64,000 bases of DNA from JAHECE01 sp963780675 (lineage in GTDB: Bacteria > Actinomycetota > Actinomycetes > Actinomycetales > JAHECE01). The notes beneath the pieces were generated by a model. It worked only from the letters and a program-made list of their open reading frames with translations. It was not told the DNA's origin and ran no database searches. Shown here piece by piece: positions 56,959 to 64,000 of the stretch. Made by a program: the position numbers and the translations under genes. Numbering within the stretch: the first letter of the stretch is position 1; the number at the start of each line of letters is the position of its first letter. Location of the stretch: positions 248,001 to 312,000 of the forward strand of contig CAWACR010000010.1 in assembly GCA_963780675.1 (NCBI GenBank), in the 5' to 3' direction.

Positions 56959-56980
56959 ACTATACACTGGACGTATACAC
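56959..56980 (-). promoter_or_regulatory. PadR promoter and operator
   Basis: -10 TATAGT at 56959-56964 (minus) lies seven bases before the GTG. TATACAC appears twice, 13 bases apart (56961-56967 and 56974-56980), one helical turn plus, fitting a PadR site overlapping the promoter. Confidence 0.55.
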
Positions 56981-57037
56981 GCAGTGACTAGACCCTCGCT
57001 CAGAGCGGTCTCGACGCGGTCAGCGCACAAGGCCCGG

Positions 57038-57262
57038 TCAGTACGGGCCGAGGAAGCGTTCGCCGTTCAAGTGGATGAGGTGCGTGGGGTTGTCGGCGCA
57101 CCACACCTCGGTCTCCCAGACGATGTCGGCGAGGTACTTCCGCATCTGCGCCCGGGAGGGGAAGCACGAGACGAACACGAGACCGGACGCCACGATCAAG
57201 CACGAGGTCACAGAGGCGATCGGGCTGACGGCGTGCTCCCCGGCACAGTGCGTTTCGAACCG
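57038..57262 (-). pseudogene. Fragment resembling BsuBI/PstI-type restriction endonuclease C-terminus
   Basis: About 60-75 codons that end TEVWCADNPTHLIHLNGERFL, a match in pattern to the C-terminal catalytic end of BsuBI/PstI-family type II restriction endonucleases as I remember it. The N-terminal part and any methyltransferase are missing, so it cannot be functional. It starts within or next to the nitroreductase gene's end, with no recognisable start codon. Confidence 0.5.
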
Positions 57263-57276
57263 TTCGAGGACGCGAA

Positions 57277-57666
57277 TCACGCGCCGGACCGGGCGGGTGC
57301 CCCGTTTCCCCTCGGCTTCAGCATCACCATGGAAGAGCCGGTCACCCAGTCCTCGATGGAGTACGGCTGTTCGGCGTACCAGAGCTGGAGGCGCCACGCC
57401 TCCGCAGCGATACGGCGCCGCGTCGCCTCATCAGTCACTTCCTCGGCCGTGACTGCCAGGTCGCAGTCAGGATCACGCAGATGCAGAACCGCCTCGGGGT
57501 GTTCGCGCAGGTTGGCCAGCCAGTGCCTGGAACCGGGAGTCCCCGTGACGACGATGCGCCCGTCGACGATCATGTACCAGATCTCCACGCGGCGCCTGTG
57601 GCCGCTGCGGCGCCCCACAGTGCTCAGGTCGCACGTTCCCGTGAGCGGCAGCTCGTCGGCGTCCAT
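57277..57666 (-). CDS. Deazaflavin (F420)-dependent nitroreductase family protein
   Basis: A 129-residue DUF385-type protein. Seen: the family core DLSTVGRRSGHRRRVEIWYM, RIVVTGTPGSRHWLANLREHPEA and a C-terminal tail. Members use F420 or act in quinone reduction. ATG start, six bases after TAGCCT, indicating leaderless transcription. Confidence 0.88.
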   Translation of the reverse strand: MDADELPLTGTCDLSTVGRRSGHRRRVEIWYMIVDGRIVVTGTPGSRHWLANLREHPEAVLHLRDPDCDLAVTAEEVTDEATRRRIAAEAWRLQLWYAEQPYSIEDWVTGSSMVMLKPRGNGAPARSGA

Positions 57667-57672
57667 GCCCGA

Positions 57673-57678
57673 AGGCTA
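57673..57678 (-). promoter_or_regulatory. -10 element of a leaderless promoter
   Basis: TAGCCT on the minus strand ends six bases before the ATG at 57666. Confidence 0.6.
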
Positions 57679-57819
57679 GGCGAGCTCCGCAGGGTGCCGA
57701 CTCCCGGCGAGCCCCCAACCCGGGCGTGGCGACGGCGTGGGGCTTCTCCACGGCTGCAAGCGCCGACCTCCCCTCCCCCACGGCCGCATAGACCTTGCGC
57801 GACCCCCACTACCCAGCGT

Positions 57820-57836
57820 TACTATGTACCAGTAGT
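57820..57836 (+). promoter_or_regulatory. PadR promoter/operator of the second ABC operon
   Basis: -10 TACTAT at 57820-57825, with TTGCGC at 57795-57800 as a possible -35 (19-base spacer). ACTA (57821-57824) and TAGT (57833-57836) form an inverted repeat over it, as expected for a self-repressing PadR. Confidence 0.5.
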
Positions 57837-57867
57837 CGGTGTCGCTGAGTAGTTCGGGGAGTGGTCC

Positions 57868-58197
57868 GTGGGCAAGCAGATGACGGAGATGCTCAAGGGC
57901 ACGCTGGAGGGCATCGTCCTGGCGATCCTGGCCGTGCGGCCCGCGTACGGCTACGAGATCACGGCGCAGCTGCGGGAGCAGGGCTTCTCCGACATCGCCG
58001 AGGGCACCGTCTACGCGCTGCTCGTCAGGATCGAGCAGCGCGGCCTCGTCGACGTGGAGAAGGTCCCGTCGGAGAAGGGGCCGCCGCGCAAGGTCTACTC
58101 GCTCAATACCCAGGGGCAGGACTACCTCGACGAGTTCTGGAGGACCTGGAGCTTCCTCGCAGAACGGCTCGCACAGCTCCACGAAGGAGGCAGGTGA
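57868..58197 (+). CDS. PadR-family transcriptional regulator
   Basis: A 109-residue PadR: GTLEGIVLAILAVRPAYGYE and FSDIAEGTVYALLVRIEQRG are the winged-helix core, with a short C-terminal helix. Heads a four-gene operon with a DUF1048 protein and an ABC exporter. GTG start with GGGGAG upstream. Confidence 0.93.
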   Translation: MGKQMTEMLKGTLEGIVLAILAVRPAYGYEITAQLREQGFSDIAEGTVYALLVRIEQRGLVDVEKVPSEKGPPRKVYSLNTQGQDYLDEFWRTWSFLAERLAQLHEGGR

Positions 58198-58198
58198 C

Positions 58199-58567
58199 AT
58201 GACAGCGAAGTGGATCGAGCTGGTCACGGGGTCGCTCGAGCACAAGAAGCGGTACCGGCGGGACAAGGCCCGTATCGAGGCTCTGCCCGAGCCGTACTGC
58301 ACCGTCGCCCAGGCGTTCCAGCGGTACTTCATGTACTACAGCGGCATCGTCGACGCCGAGACCAGCCTGACGATGATGGCTGACTTCGCCGACCTCTGGG
58401 AGCGCGCCGCCGCCGACGGCACGGCGGTGAGGGCCATCGTCGGAGATGACCCGGTCGAGTTCGCCGAGGCCTTCGCACAGGCCTACACCGGCACGCGGTG
58501 GATCGACAAGGAGCGCACCCGACTGACCAAGGCGATCGAGGACGCGGAGCGAGGCGAGCGGAGGTGA
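58199..58567 (+). CDS. DUF1048 family protein
   Basis: A 122-residue all-helical protein: the conserved LEHKKRYRRDKARIEALPE opening and AVRAIVGDDPVEFAEAFAQAY match the DUF1048 family that accompanies PadR-ABC operons. It may bind the PadR. Coupled to the ATPase (GTGA overlap); the ATG at 58199 is preceded by GGAGG. Confidence 0.88.
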   Translation: MTAKWIELVTGSLEHKKRYRRDKARIEALPEPYCTVAQAFQRYFMYYSGIVDAETSLTMMADFADLWERAAADGTAVRAIVGDDPVEFAEAFAQAYTGTRWIDKERTRLTKAIEDAERGERR

Positions 58568-59367
58568 CCGCGGACACCGCCATCCGCGTGCGGGGCCTGG
58601 AGAAGTCGTACAAAGACGTCACGGTCCTGCGCGGCGTCGACTTCGACGTGGCGCGGGGCAGCATCTTCGCCCTGCTCGGCCCGAACGGGGCCGGCAAGAC
58701 CACGGTCGTGAAGATCCTGGCCACGCTGCTCACGGCCGATGCGGGTACTGCCGGCGTCAACGGCTTCGACGTCGCCACGCAGGCTGCGGACGTGCGGGAG
58801 TCCATCAGCCTCACCGGACAGTTCGCGGCCGTCGACGGGATCCTCAGCGGGCGCGAGAACCTCGTGCTGGTCGCCCGGTTGCGGCACCTCAAGGACCCAC
58901 GAACGATCGCCGATGACCTCCTCGATCGATTCTCGCTGACCGACGCGGCCGCCCGTCGGGTGTCGACCTACTCAGGTGGCATGCGCCGCCGCCTCGACAT
59001 CGCGATGAGCCTCATCGGGAATCCGCAGGTGATCTTCCTCGACGAGCCGACGAACGGGCTCGACCCTCAGGCGCGTCTCGAGGTGTGGCGCGCCGTCAAG
59101 GAACTCGCCGAGCACGGCACGACGGTGCTGCTCACGACGCAGTACCTGGACGAGGCCGAACAGCTCGCCGACCGGATAGCGATCCTGCACGAGGGCCGGA
59201 TCATCGTGAACGGCACCCTCGCCGAGCTCAAGCGGCTACTCCCGCCCGCCACGGTCGAATACGTCGAGAAGCAGCCGACCCTCGAGGACGTCTTCCTTGC
59301 CGTCGTCGGCGACAACCGCAAGGACGGCACGGTCGGCAATGACCGCAGCGACGGCACTGACGGGTAG
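58564..59367 (+). CDS. ABC transporter ATP-binding protein (DrrA-like)
   Basis: A 267-residue ATPase. Seen: Walker A GPNGAGKTT at 39-47, signature YSGGMRRRLDIAM, Walker B VIFLDEPTNGLD and a short linker with CREEM-type end missing. Ends in a Gly/Asp-rich tail. Couples to the downstream permease as daunorubicin-like efflux pump; substrate unknown. Confidence 0.92.
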   Translation: MTADTAIRVRGLEKSYKDVTVLRGVDFDVARGSIFALLGPNGAGKTTVVKILATLLTADAGTAGVNGFDVATQAADVRESISLTGQFAAVDGILSGRENLVLVARLRHLKDPRTIADDLLDRFSLTDAAARRVSTYSGGMRRRLDIAMSLIGNPQVIFLDEPTNGLDPQARLEVWRAVKELAEHGTTVLLTTQYLDEAEQLADRIAILHEGRIIVNGTLAELKRLLPPATVEYVEKQPTLEDVFLAVVGDNRKDGTVGNDRSDGTDG

Positions 59368-59376
59368 GTAACAACG

Positions 59377-60138
59377 ATGACCAGGCGCTTCCTCCGCGAC
59401 ACCGCCATCCTGACGGGACGATCCCTGCGCCACATCTCACGCAGCCTGGACACGATCATCACGACCACGATCATGCCCATCGGCTTCATGGTGTTGTTCG
59501 TCTACGTGTTCGGCAGCGCGATCGACTCGGGGTCGGACTCGTACGTGAACTACCTGCTGCCCGGCATCCTGCTCATCACGATTGCCTCAGGCATCTCCTA
59601 CACGGCATTCCGGCTCTTCCTGGACATGCAGAGCGGCATCTTCGAGCGATTCCAGTCCATGCCGATCGCGCGGTCGTCCGTGCTGTGGGCGCACGTGCTG
59701 ACCTCGGTGGTCGCCAACCTCATCTCGATCGTGGTTGTCGTGCTCGTCGCCCTCCTGATGGGCTTTCGCTCGGGGGCTGGAGCGCTGGCGTGGCTCGCGT
59801 CCGCCGGCATCCTGACCCTGTTCACCCTGGCGTTGACGTGGATCGCCGTCATTCCCGGCCTCTCCGCGACGTCCGCGGACGGCGCGAGCGCGTTCGCCTA
59901 CCCGCTCATCTTTCTGGTGTTCATCAGCTCGGCATTCGTGCCCACCGACGGCATGCCCGGCCCGGTGCGCGCCTTCGCCGAGAACCAGCCCGTGACCTCC
60001 ATTGTCAACGCGATTCGCGACCTGTTTACCCAGCAGCCGGTCGGCACAGGCATCTGGATCGCCCTTGCCTGGTGTGTCGGCATCCTCGTCGTCGCCTACG
60101 CCCTCGCCGAGGTCGCCTACCGGCGCAAGATCTCCTGA
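59377..60138 (+). CDS. ABC-2 type permease (DrrB-like)
   Basis: A 253-residue ABC-2 permease with six hydrophobic segments (starting around IITTTIMPIGFMVLFVYVFG). The typical FQSMPIARSSVLWAHVLTS loop contacts the ATPase. Nine bases after the ATPase stop. Last gene of the PadR-DUF1048-ATPase-permease operon. Confidence 0.93.
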   Translation: MTRRFLRDTAILTGRSLRHISRSLDTIITTTIMPIGFMVLFVYVFGSAIDSGSDSYVNYLLPGILLITIASGISYTAFRLFLDMQSGIFERFQSMPIARSSVLWAHVLTSVVANLISIVVVVLVALLMGFRSGAGALAWLASAGILTLFTLALTWIAVIPGLSATSADGASAFAYPLIFLVFISSAFVPTDGMPGPVRAFAENQPVTSIVNAIRDLFTQQPVGTGIWIALAWCVGILVVAYALAEVAYRRKIS

Positions 60139-60246
60139 GCGCGCGCCGAACGGGGGTGCCGGCGCCCGGGCGCGCGCCGGCAGGCGATCCCCGCGTTCAC
60201 GCTCCCGGGTCGGTCAACCACGTCGATCTCTGCGGCGCGGACTGTG

Positions 60247-61971
60247 TCAGCCCTGTCGAGCAGTGAGCCACGCGGCACAGTCGTTCGGAAGGACCCTTCC
60301 GTCGAGCGGGACGCTCGACACCACGACGTCCCAGTCCGGATCGAGCGTGATCGATTCACCGGACAGGTTGACGACGCAGCGCACGTGCGGGCCCCGCTCG
60401 AAGTCGAGAACCCCGTCGGGCGACGTCCGCCACGCGAAGTCGTCCGACCGGAGGCCCGGGATGGCGTGCCGCAGAGCCAGCGCGCGGCGATGGACGTTGA
60501 GCGTCGAGTCCGGATCACCCAACTGGGCATGGACCGTCAGACCGGCCCATGCCTCGGGCTGCGGGAGCCAGGGCTCCGACGCGGCGCCGTCGGGGCTGAA
60601 GCCGAACGGCGGCGCGTCGCCGCTCCACGGGAGGGGGACGCGGCAGGCGTCCCGGCCGCGCTCGGCGTGGTCGCTGCGCTCCCAGATCGGGTCCTGGAGC
60701 CGGTCGTCGGGGATGTCGTCCACGCTGGTCAGGGCAAGTTCGTCGCCCTGGAAGACGTACGCGGTCCCGGGCAGGGCGAACATCAGCAGCGCCGCCGCCC
60801 GGAGGCGACGCGTGCCGAGCTCGACGTCGGACGGGATGTCGGGGCTCGCGCCGCGCTGCGAGCTGGAGTCCTCCCGCCCGTACCGCGTGGCCAGCCGCAG
60901 CTCGTCGTGGCTGCCCAGGACCCAGGTCGCCGGTGCCCCCACGGGTGCCAGCACGGCGCGCGTCTCGTCGATCACGTGGCGGAGCCCGGCGTCCCACGGC
61001 ACCTTGAGGAACTCGAAGTTGAAAGCGGTGTGGATCTCGTCCGGGGCGAGGTAGCGGACGAGCCGCTCCGGCCCGGCGACGACGGCCTCGGCCACGAGCA
61101 CTCGGTCGCCCTCGTAGGCGTCGGCCACGCGGCGCCAGCGCTTGAAGATCGCGTGCACGTCGTCGACGTCCCAGTGTGGGTTGCCCACCCACTCCCCGGA
61201 CCGGAACCTCAAGTCGCCGCCGTAGTCCGCGTCGGGCAACCCAGCCGTCTTGAAGAACGCCGGGGCGGCGTCGACTCGGATGCCGTCGACGCCACGGTCG
61301 AACCAGAACCGCAGGATGGCGTCGAATTCCTCGCGGACCTGCTCGTTTCCCCAGTTCAGGTCGGGCTGCTCCGGGGCGAAGGTGTGGAGGTACCACTGCC
61401 CCGGCGTGCCGTCGGGCTCGGTGACGCGGACCCACGCCGACCCGCCGAAGGCGCTGATCCAGTTGTTCGGCGGCACGCTGCCGTCCGGTCCGGTGCCGTC
61501 GCGGAAGATGTAGCGGTCGCGCGCGGCAGACCCTGCGGGCGAGGCCAGCGCCGCCCGGAACCACGGGTGCTCCTCGGACGTGTGGTTGGCGACCATGTCG
61601 ATGATCACCTTGAGGCCCCGCGCGTGCGCCTCGGCGATGAGGGCAACGGCATCGTCGAGGCTGCCGTACCGCGCGTCGATGTCGCAGTAGTCGGAGACGT
61701 CGTATCCGCCGTCGGCCATCGGTGACGGGAACCACGGTGCGATCCAGAGGGCGTCCACCCCGAGGTCCTCGAGGTAGGCCAGCTCGGCGCGCACACCCTT
61801 CAGGTCGCCCTCGCCGTCGCCGTCGGAGTCGCGAAAGCTCCGCGGGTACACCTCGTAGACGACGGCGTCGCGCCACCACGGCCGGTGCACGTTGTCCGCG
61901 GCGCGGCTGGTGTCGGTCTCCGGCGCGCCGGCCGGCTGTGCCGACGGAACAGGAGTGCGCAATTCGGGCAT
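60247..61971 (-). CDS. Alpha-glucosidase (GH13)
   Basis: A 574-residue GH13 enzyme that releases glucose from alpha-glucosides. Seen: DMVANHTSEEHPWF, nucleophile Asp in GVDGIRVDAAP, acid Glu in VLVAEAVV, and GSHDELR for the third acid. ATG at 61971 has GAGGAGG nine bases upstream. A candidate operator lies upstream. It probably acts with malQ in maltodextrin use. Confidence 0.94.
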   Translation of the reverse strand: MPELRTPVPSAQPAGAPETDTSRAADNVHRPWWRDAVVYEVYPRSFRDSDGDGEGDLKGVRAELAYLEDLGVDALWIAPWFPSPMADGGYDVSDYCDIDARYGSLDDAVALIAEAHARGLKVIIDMVANHTSEEHPWFRAALASPAGSAARDRYIFRDGTGPDGSVPPNNWISAFGGSAWVRVTEPDGTPGQWYLHTFAPEQPDLNWGNEQVREEFDAILRFWFDRGVDGIRVDAAPAFFKTAGLPDADYGGDLRFRSGEWVGNPHWDVDDVHAIFKRWRRVADAYEGDRVLVAEAVVAGPERLVRYLAPDEIHTAFNFEFLKVPWDAGLRHVIDETRAVLAPVGAPATWVLGSHDELRLATRYGREDSSSQRGASPDIPSDVELGTRRLRAAALLMFALPGTAYVFQGDELALTSVDDIPDDRLQDPIWERSDHAERGRDACRVPLPWSGDAPPFGFSPDGAASEPWLPQPEAWAGLTVHAQLGDPDSTLNVHRRALALRHAIPGLRSDDFAWRTSPDGVLDFERGPHVRCVVNLSGESITLDPDWDVVVSSVPLDGRVLPNDCAAWLTARQG

Positions 61972-62361
61972 CGTCGTCCTCCTCGGTCGGGCCCACGCTC
62001 CGCCTGCGGGACCCCAGGGACCATTCAACCGGCAGACGGCCGCGCGCTCCCGGGTCTTTGCGCGGGAAACGAGCGTGCCGACTCCGGGGGCAGGTCCGCC
62101 CGCCCACGCCAGGTGGGACCGGCTGATGGTGGCGAGCTTCGGCGTCGTGCTCGGCGGATGAGGCGGCGGGAGCGGCGCCCTCTGTGAGCAGTCGTCGGCT
62201 GGGCCGGGCCGCCGTCGTCCACGGGGTCCTTGGTCCCTTGTGCGCGCCCGAGTCGAGCGGAGTCTCGAAAGCGGGGGCGGAGTCGACGACGGCGCCGACC
62301 CCGGCGGGCCGCCACCGCGCGACCCGGTCGGGTCGCCGTCCCAGGAAGGACGCGGATCACC
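61972..62361. promoter_or_regulatory. Divergent control region of the alpha-glucosidase and SRPBCC genes
   Basis: 390 bases with no gene. TTTGCGCGGGAAA at 62057-62069 is an imperfect palindrome of the size and base pattern of LacI-family operators, 86 bases upstream of the alpha-glucosidase start. Confidence 0.4.
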
Positions 62362-62796
62362 ATGACCTCCACGACCAAGCACACGCACAGCATCCACATC
62401 GACGCCCCCGTGGAGAAGGTCTTCCACTACCTCGAAGACCCCGCACACTTCGTCGCCGCGGCGCCGTGGGAATCCCACGGCACGCACGCCACCGTGGCGG
62501 CGGTGCACCGGACGCCCGACGGAATCGTGACGTCCTACGAGACCCAGTTCGGCGAGACCGGCAAGCACTACGTCATGACCAGGGAGGAGTACGTCGTCAA
62601 CGAACGCATCGTCGACCACACCCCCTGGGTCCTCTTCACGATCACCTTCGAGCCCGACGCCACCGGGACGACGCTCACCCTCACCTGGGGCGCTTCCGCC
62701 CTGATGACGATGCTCGATGCGGTCATCTACCACTCGGACAAGAAGGTGGAGGCCTCGCTGGCCACCATCAAGCGCGAGGTCGAAGCCCTACCCTGA
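62362..62796 (+). CDS. SRPBCC-family protein (START-like)
   Basis: A 144-residue helix-grip protein: IHIDAPVEKVFHYLEDPAHFV is the typical opening; the fold binds hydrophobic ligands. ATG at 62362 with AGGAAGGA upstream. Possible roles in polyketide or stress; unknown substrate. Confidence 0.87.
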   Translation: MTSTTKHTHSIHIDAPVEKVFHYLEDPAHFVAAAPWESHGTHATVAAVHRTPDGIVTSYETQFGETGKHYVMTREEYVVNERIVDHTPWVLFTITFEPDATGTTLTLTWGASALMTMLDAVIYHSDKKVEASLATIKREVEALP

Positions 62797-62955
62797 GTCG
62801 TCGTCTGGGGCGGGGCCGTCGTCGGGCCGGCTCTGCGGAAACCCCGTCGCGCCGAGCGCAAGGAACATTCCGCACAGGGCAGGGCGCCGAGGCGGGAGGC
62901 CGCCGCGCGCGGATGCCGCGCGACGTCCTCGGGTTCCTCGCGGCAGGCCGCCGGG

Positions 62956-63426
62956 CTACTTCACCTTGAGTCGGAGCGCCACGAGCGCCGCGAGCACGAC
63001 GACGTTGACGCCGATCGTGACGGTGAGCGCCCAGGCGCCACGACGGGCCGGTCGGAGGATCACCACCTGCCACACGAGGAGGTTCGCCACCGTCACCCAC
63101 ATCGCGATGTCGGAGGCGCGCGTCGGGTCGAGCCGTGCTGCCCACGCGATCCCCACGACGAGGATCGCGGGCGCGGCCGCCTCCACGTGCGGCCACTCGT
63201 GGATCGCCCAATGGCGCAGGCCTGCCCGAGTCCGGGCTTCCCATCCGCCATGGATGACGCGCGCGTAGACGTGGAACAGCCACAGCGCGAGGCTGTAGAG
63301 GAGGATCTCGAGCCCGAGGTCCCGGACGTCGTCCCCCGACCACGCCAGGCACACGACGGTCACCGCCAGGGACGAGTAGATCCCCTCCGGCGTGTTCAGG
63401 GCAGAGGTGCGTGGCGCCGTCGGCAC
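62956..63426 (-). CDS. Unrecognised four-helix membrane protein
   Basis: A 156-residue protein with four hydrophobic segments: about residues 15-30, 40-57, 84-97 and 104-121/132-150. The middle loop HGGWEARTRAGLRHWAIHEWPH is His/Trp-rich. I recognise no family. GTG start six bases after TAGCCT, so a leaderless mRNA is likely. Confidence 0.75.
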   Translation of the reverse strand: MPTAPRTSALNTPEGIYSSLAVTVVCLAWSGDDVRDLGLEILLYSLALWLFHVYARVIHGGWEARTRAGLRHWAIHEWPHVEAAAPAILVVGIAWAARLDPTRASDIAMWVTVANLLVWQVVILRPARRGAWALTVTIGVNVVVLAALVALRLKVK

Positions 63427-63432
63427 GCCGCG

Positions 63433-63438
63433 AGGCTA
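63433..63438 (-). promoter_or_regulatory. -10 element of a leaderless promoter
   Basis: TAGCCT on the minus strand ends six bases before the GTG at 63426. Confidence 0.6.
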
Positions 63439-63504
63439 CTCGCCGGCAGGTTCCCACAGTGCAGGGCGCCGTCGTCAGTTTCGCGGCCGCCTATGGATTG
63501 TTCT

Positions 63505-63516
63505 CTATCTAGATAG
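63505..63516. promoter_or_regulatory. AT-rich palindrome, possible repressor site
   Basis: CTATCTAGATAG is a perfect 12-bp palindrome in a conspicuously AT-rich patch 78 bases upstream of the 63594 gene. It looks like a PadR-type or other repressor operator. Confidence 0.5.
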
Positions 63517-63593
63517 TAGGTAGAGTGAGAGTGAGCCGGCCTCCTCTCGAAGGCGTCAGGGGCCCGCCACGCATCGGCCGAAGGGGGCGCACG

Positions 63594-63755
63594 ATGACCA
63601 AGGACTGGCGGTGCCGCATCGGGTGGCACACGTACGCGATCCGCAGGAACTCGGAGTCAGGAGACGCCCCGATGATCTACTGGGAGTGCCGGCGCTGCAC
63701 CAAGCAGAAGGACGTCACCGGCACGCCCGGCGGCGGCTTCGGGATCATGGGGTGA
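63594..63755 (+). CDS. Small zinc-ribbon-like protein
   Basis: A 53-residue protein with Cys7, His12, Cys32 and Cys35 (WRCRIGWH ... WECRRC), a likely metal site, and a Gly-rich tail GTPGGGFGIMG. I cannot name it. GAAGGGGG precedes the ATG. Coupled by GTGA overlap to the following lipoprotein gene. Confidence 0.7.
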   Translation: MTKDWRCRIGWHTYAIRRNSESGDAPMIYWECRRCTKQKDVTGTPGGGFGIMG

Positions 63756-64000
63756 GAGCGGTGGCCTCCGCACTTGCGGGCCGGTTCGTGGCCGGGCGGC
63801 GCTGGGTCGCCCTGGCGTCCTCCGTCGCGCTCCTCGCCACGGCGTGCGCGGGCGGCACGACGGCCACGGCCGACGACGCCGAGATCGCCGCCCAGATCGA
63901 GGCGGAGGTGGAGGCGTTCCTCGAGACGGTCGACACCCACGGCCAGGTCCGCGCGGTGCTCGTCTACCACGACGGCGAGCCCGTGCTCGAGCGGTACACC
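63752..64000 (+). CDS. Serine hydrolase lipoprotein, N-terminal part (cut by window end)
   Basis: The first 83 codons of a lipoprotein: basic start, hydrophobic stretch RRWVALASSVALLATAC with the lipobox ending at Cys33, then an acidic helix EIAAQIEAEVEAFLETV and VRAVLVYHDGEPVLERYT, the typical opening of class C beta-lactamase-like serine hydrolases. The catalytic SxxK lies beyond the window. Confidence 0.75.
   Translation, partial: MRAVASALAGRFVAGRRWVALASSVALLATACAGGTTATADDAEIAAQIEAEVEAFLETVDTHGQVRAVLVYHDGEPVLERYT

Noticed and set aside
45324..64000. A second copy of the tRNA-Arg 3' end as right attachment site
   Set aside because: No match to the T-arm and acceptor segment was noticed to the right of the tRNA within this window.

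Overview
The window is uniformly GC-rich with almost exclusively G/C third codon positions, many GTG starts, ATGA/GTGA gene overlaps and start codons placed directly after a -10 hexamer. Together with paired clpP genes, an archaeal-type valyl-tRNA synthetase, DtxR/IdeR- and CRP/GlxR-type operators, a GlbO-type haemoglobin and PTS components, this points to a high-GC actinobacterium, most likely of the order Micrococcales (Cellulomonas/Promicromonospora-like). That placement is inference; no rRNA gene is present to settle it.

Layout. 1-14.9 kb is core chromosome: valS, a polar amino-acid ABC importer, an FadD15-type acyl-CoA synthetase, chorismate mutase, then the protein quality-control cluster clpX-clpP2-clpP1-(small acidic protein)-tig on the minus strand, tRNA-Pro, tRNA-Gly and a DHA2-family drug exporter. 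15-19.5 kb holds a cysteine-free ribosomal protein L32, then the cysteine synthesis pair cysK-cysE behind what looks like a cysteine-sensing leader peptide with attenuator, then a membrane protein overlapping an Eis-like acetyltransferase. 19.5-31 kb has rpiB, an M13 peptidase, a ferric-iron ABC importer under a clear iron-regulator box, a frameshifted UDP-glucose pyrophosphorylase and aminopeptidase N. 31-41.6 kb covers malQ-crr, mscS, a lone PTS EIIB, glbO-tesB, an NAD(P)-binding protein, a thioesterase, ettA and ssb. 41.8-45.1 kb is a pair of abutting dynamin-like GTPases.

From tRNA-Arg (45.25 kb) rightward the content becomes accessory: a RelE/Phd toxin-antitoxin pair, a TraA/TrwC-type conjugative relaxase broken by three frameshifts, gene-poor stretches, an orphan arylsulfatase, two unrelated PadR-controlled ABC transporter operons, and a remnant resembling a BsuBI/PstI-type restriction enzyme. 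I read this as a decayed integrative element plus cargo; its right boundary is not visible. 60-64 kb returns to metabolism: a GH13 alpha-glucosidase, an SRPBCC protein, two small unknowns and the first 83 codons of a lipoprotein serine hydrolase cut by the window end.

The most notable non-genic signals are (1) a family of three intergenic palindromes with identical 24-bp arms and variable centres; (2) a 27-codon ORF ending in cysteine codons followed by a nested hairpin upstream of cysK-cysE; (3) a recurring TAGnnT hexamer exactly six bases before the start codon of six genes, the mark of leaderless transcription; and (4) clustered single-base frameshifts in two otherwise intact genes.
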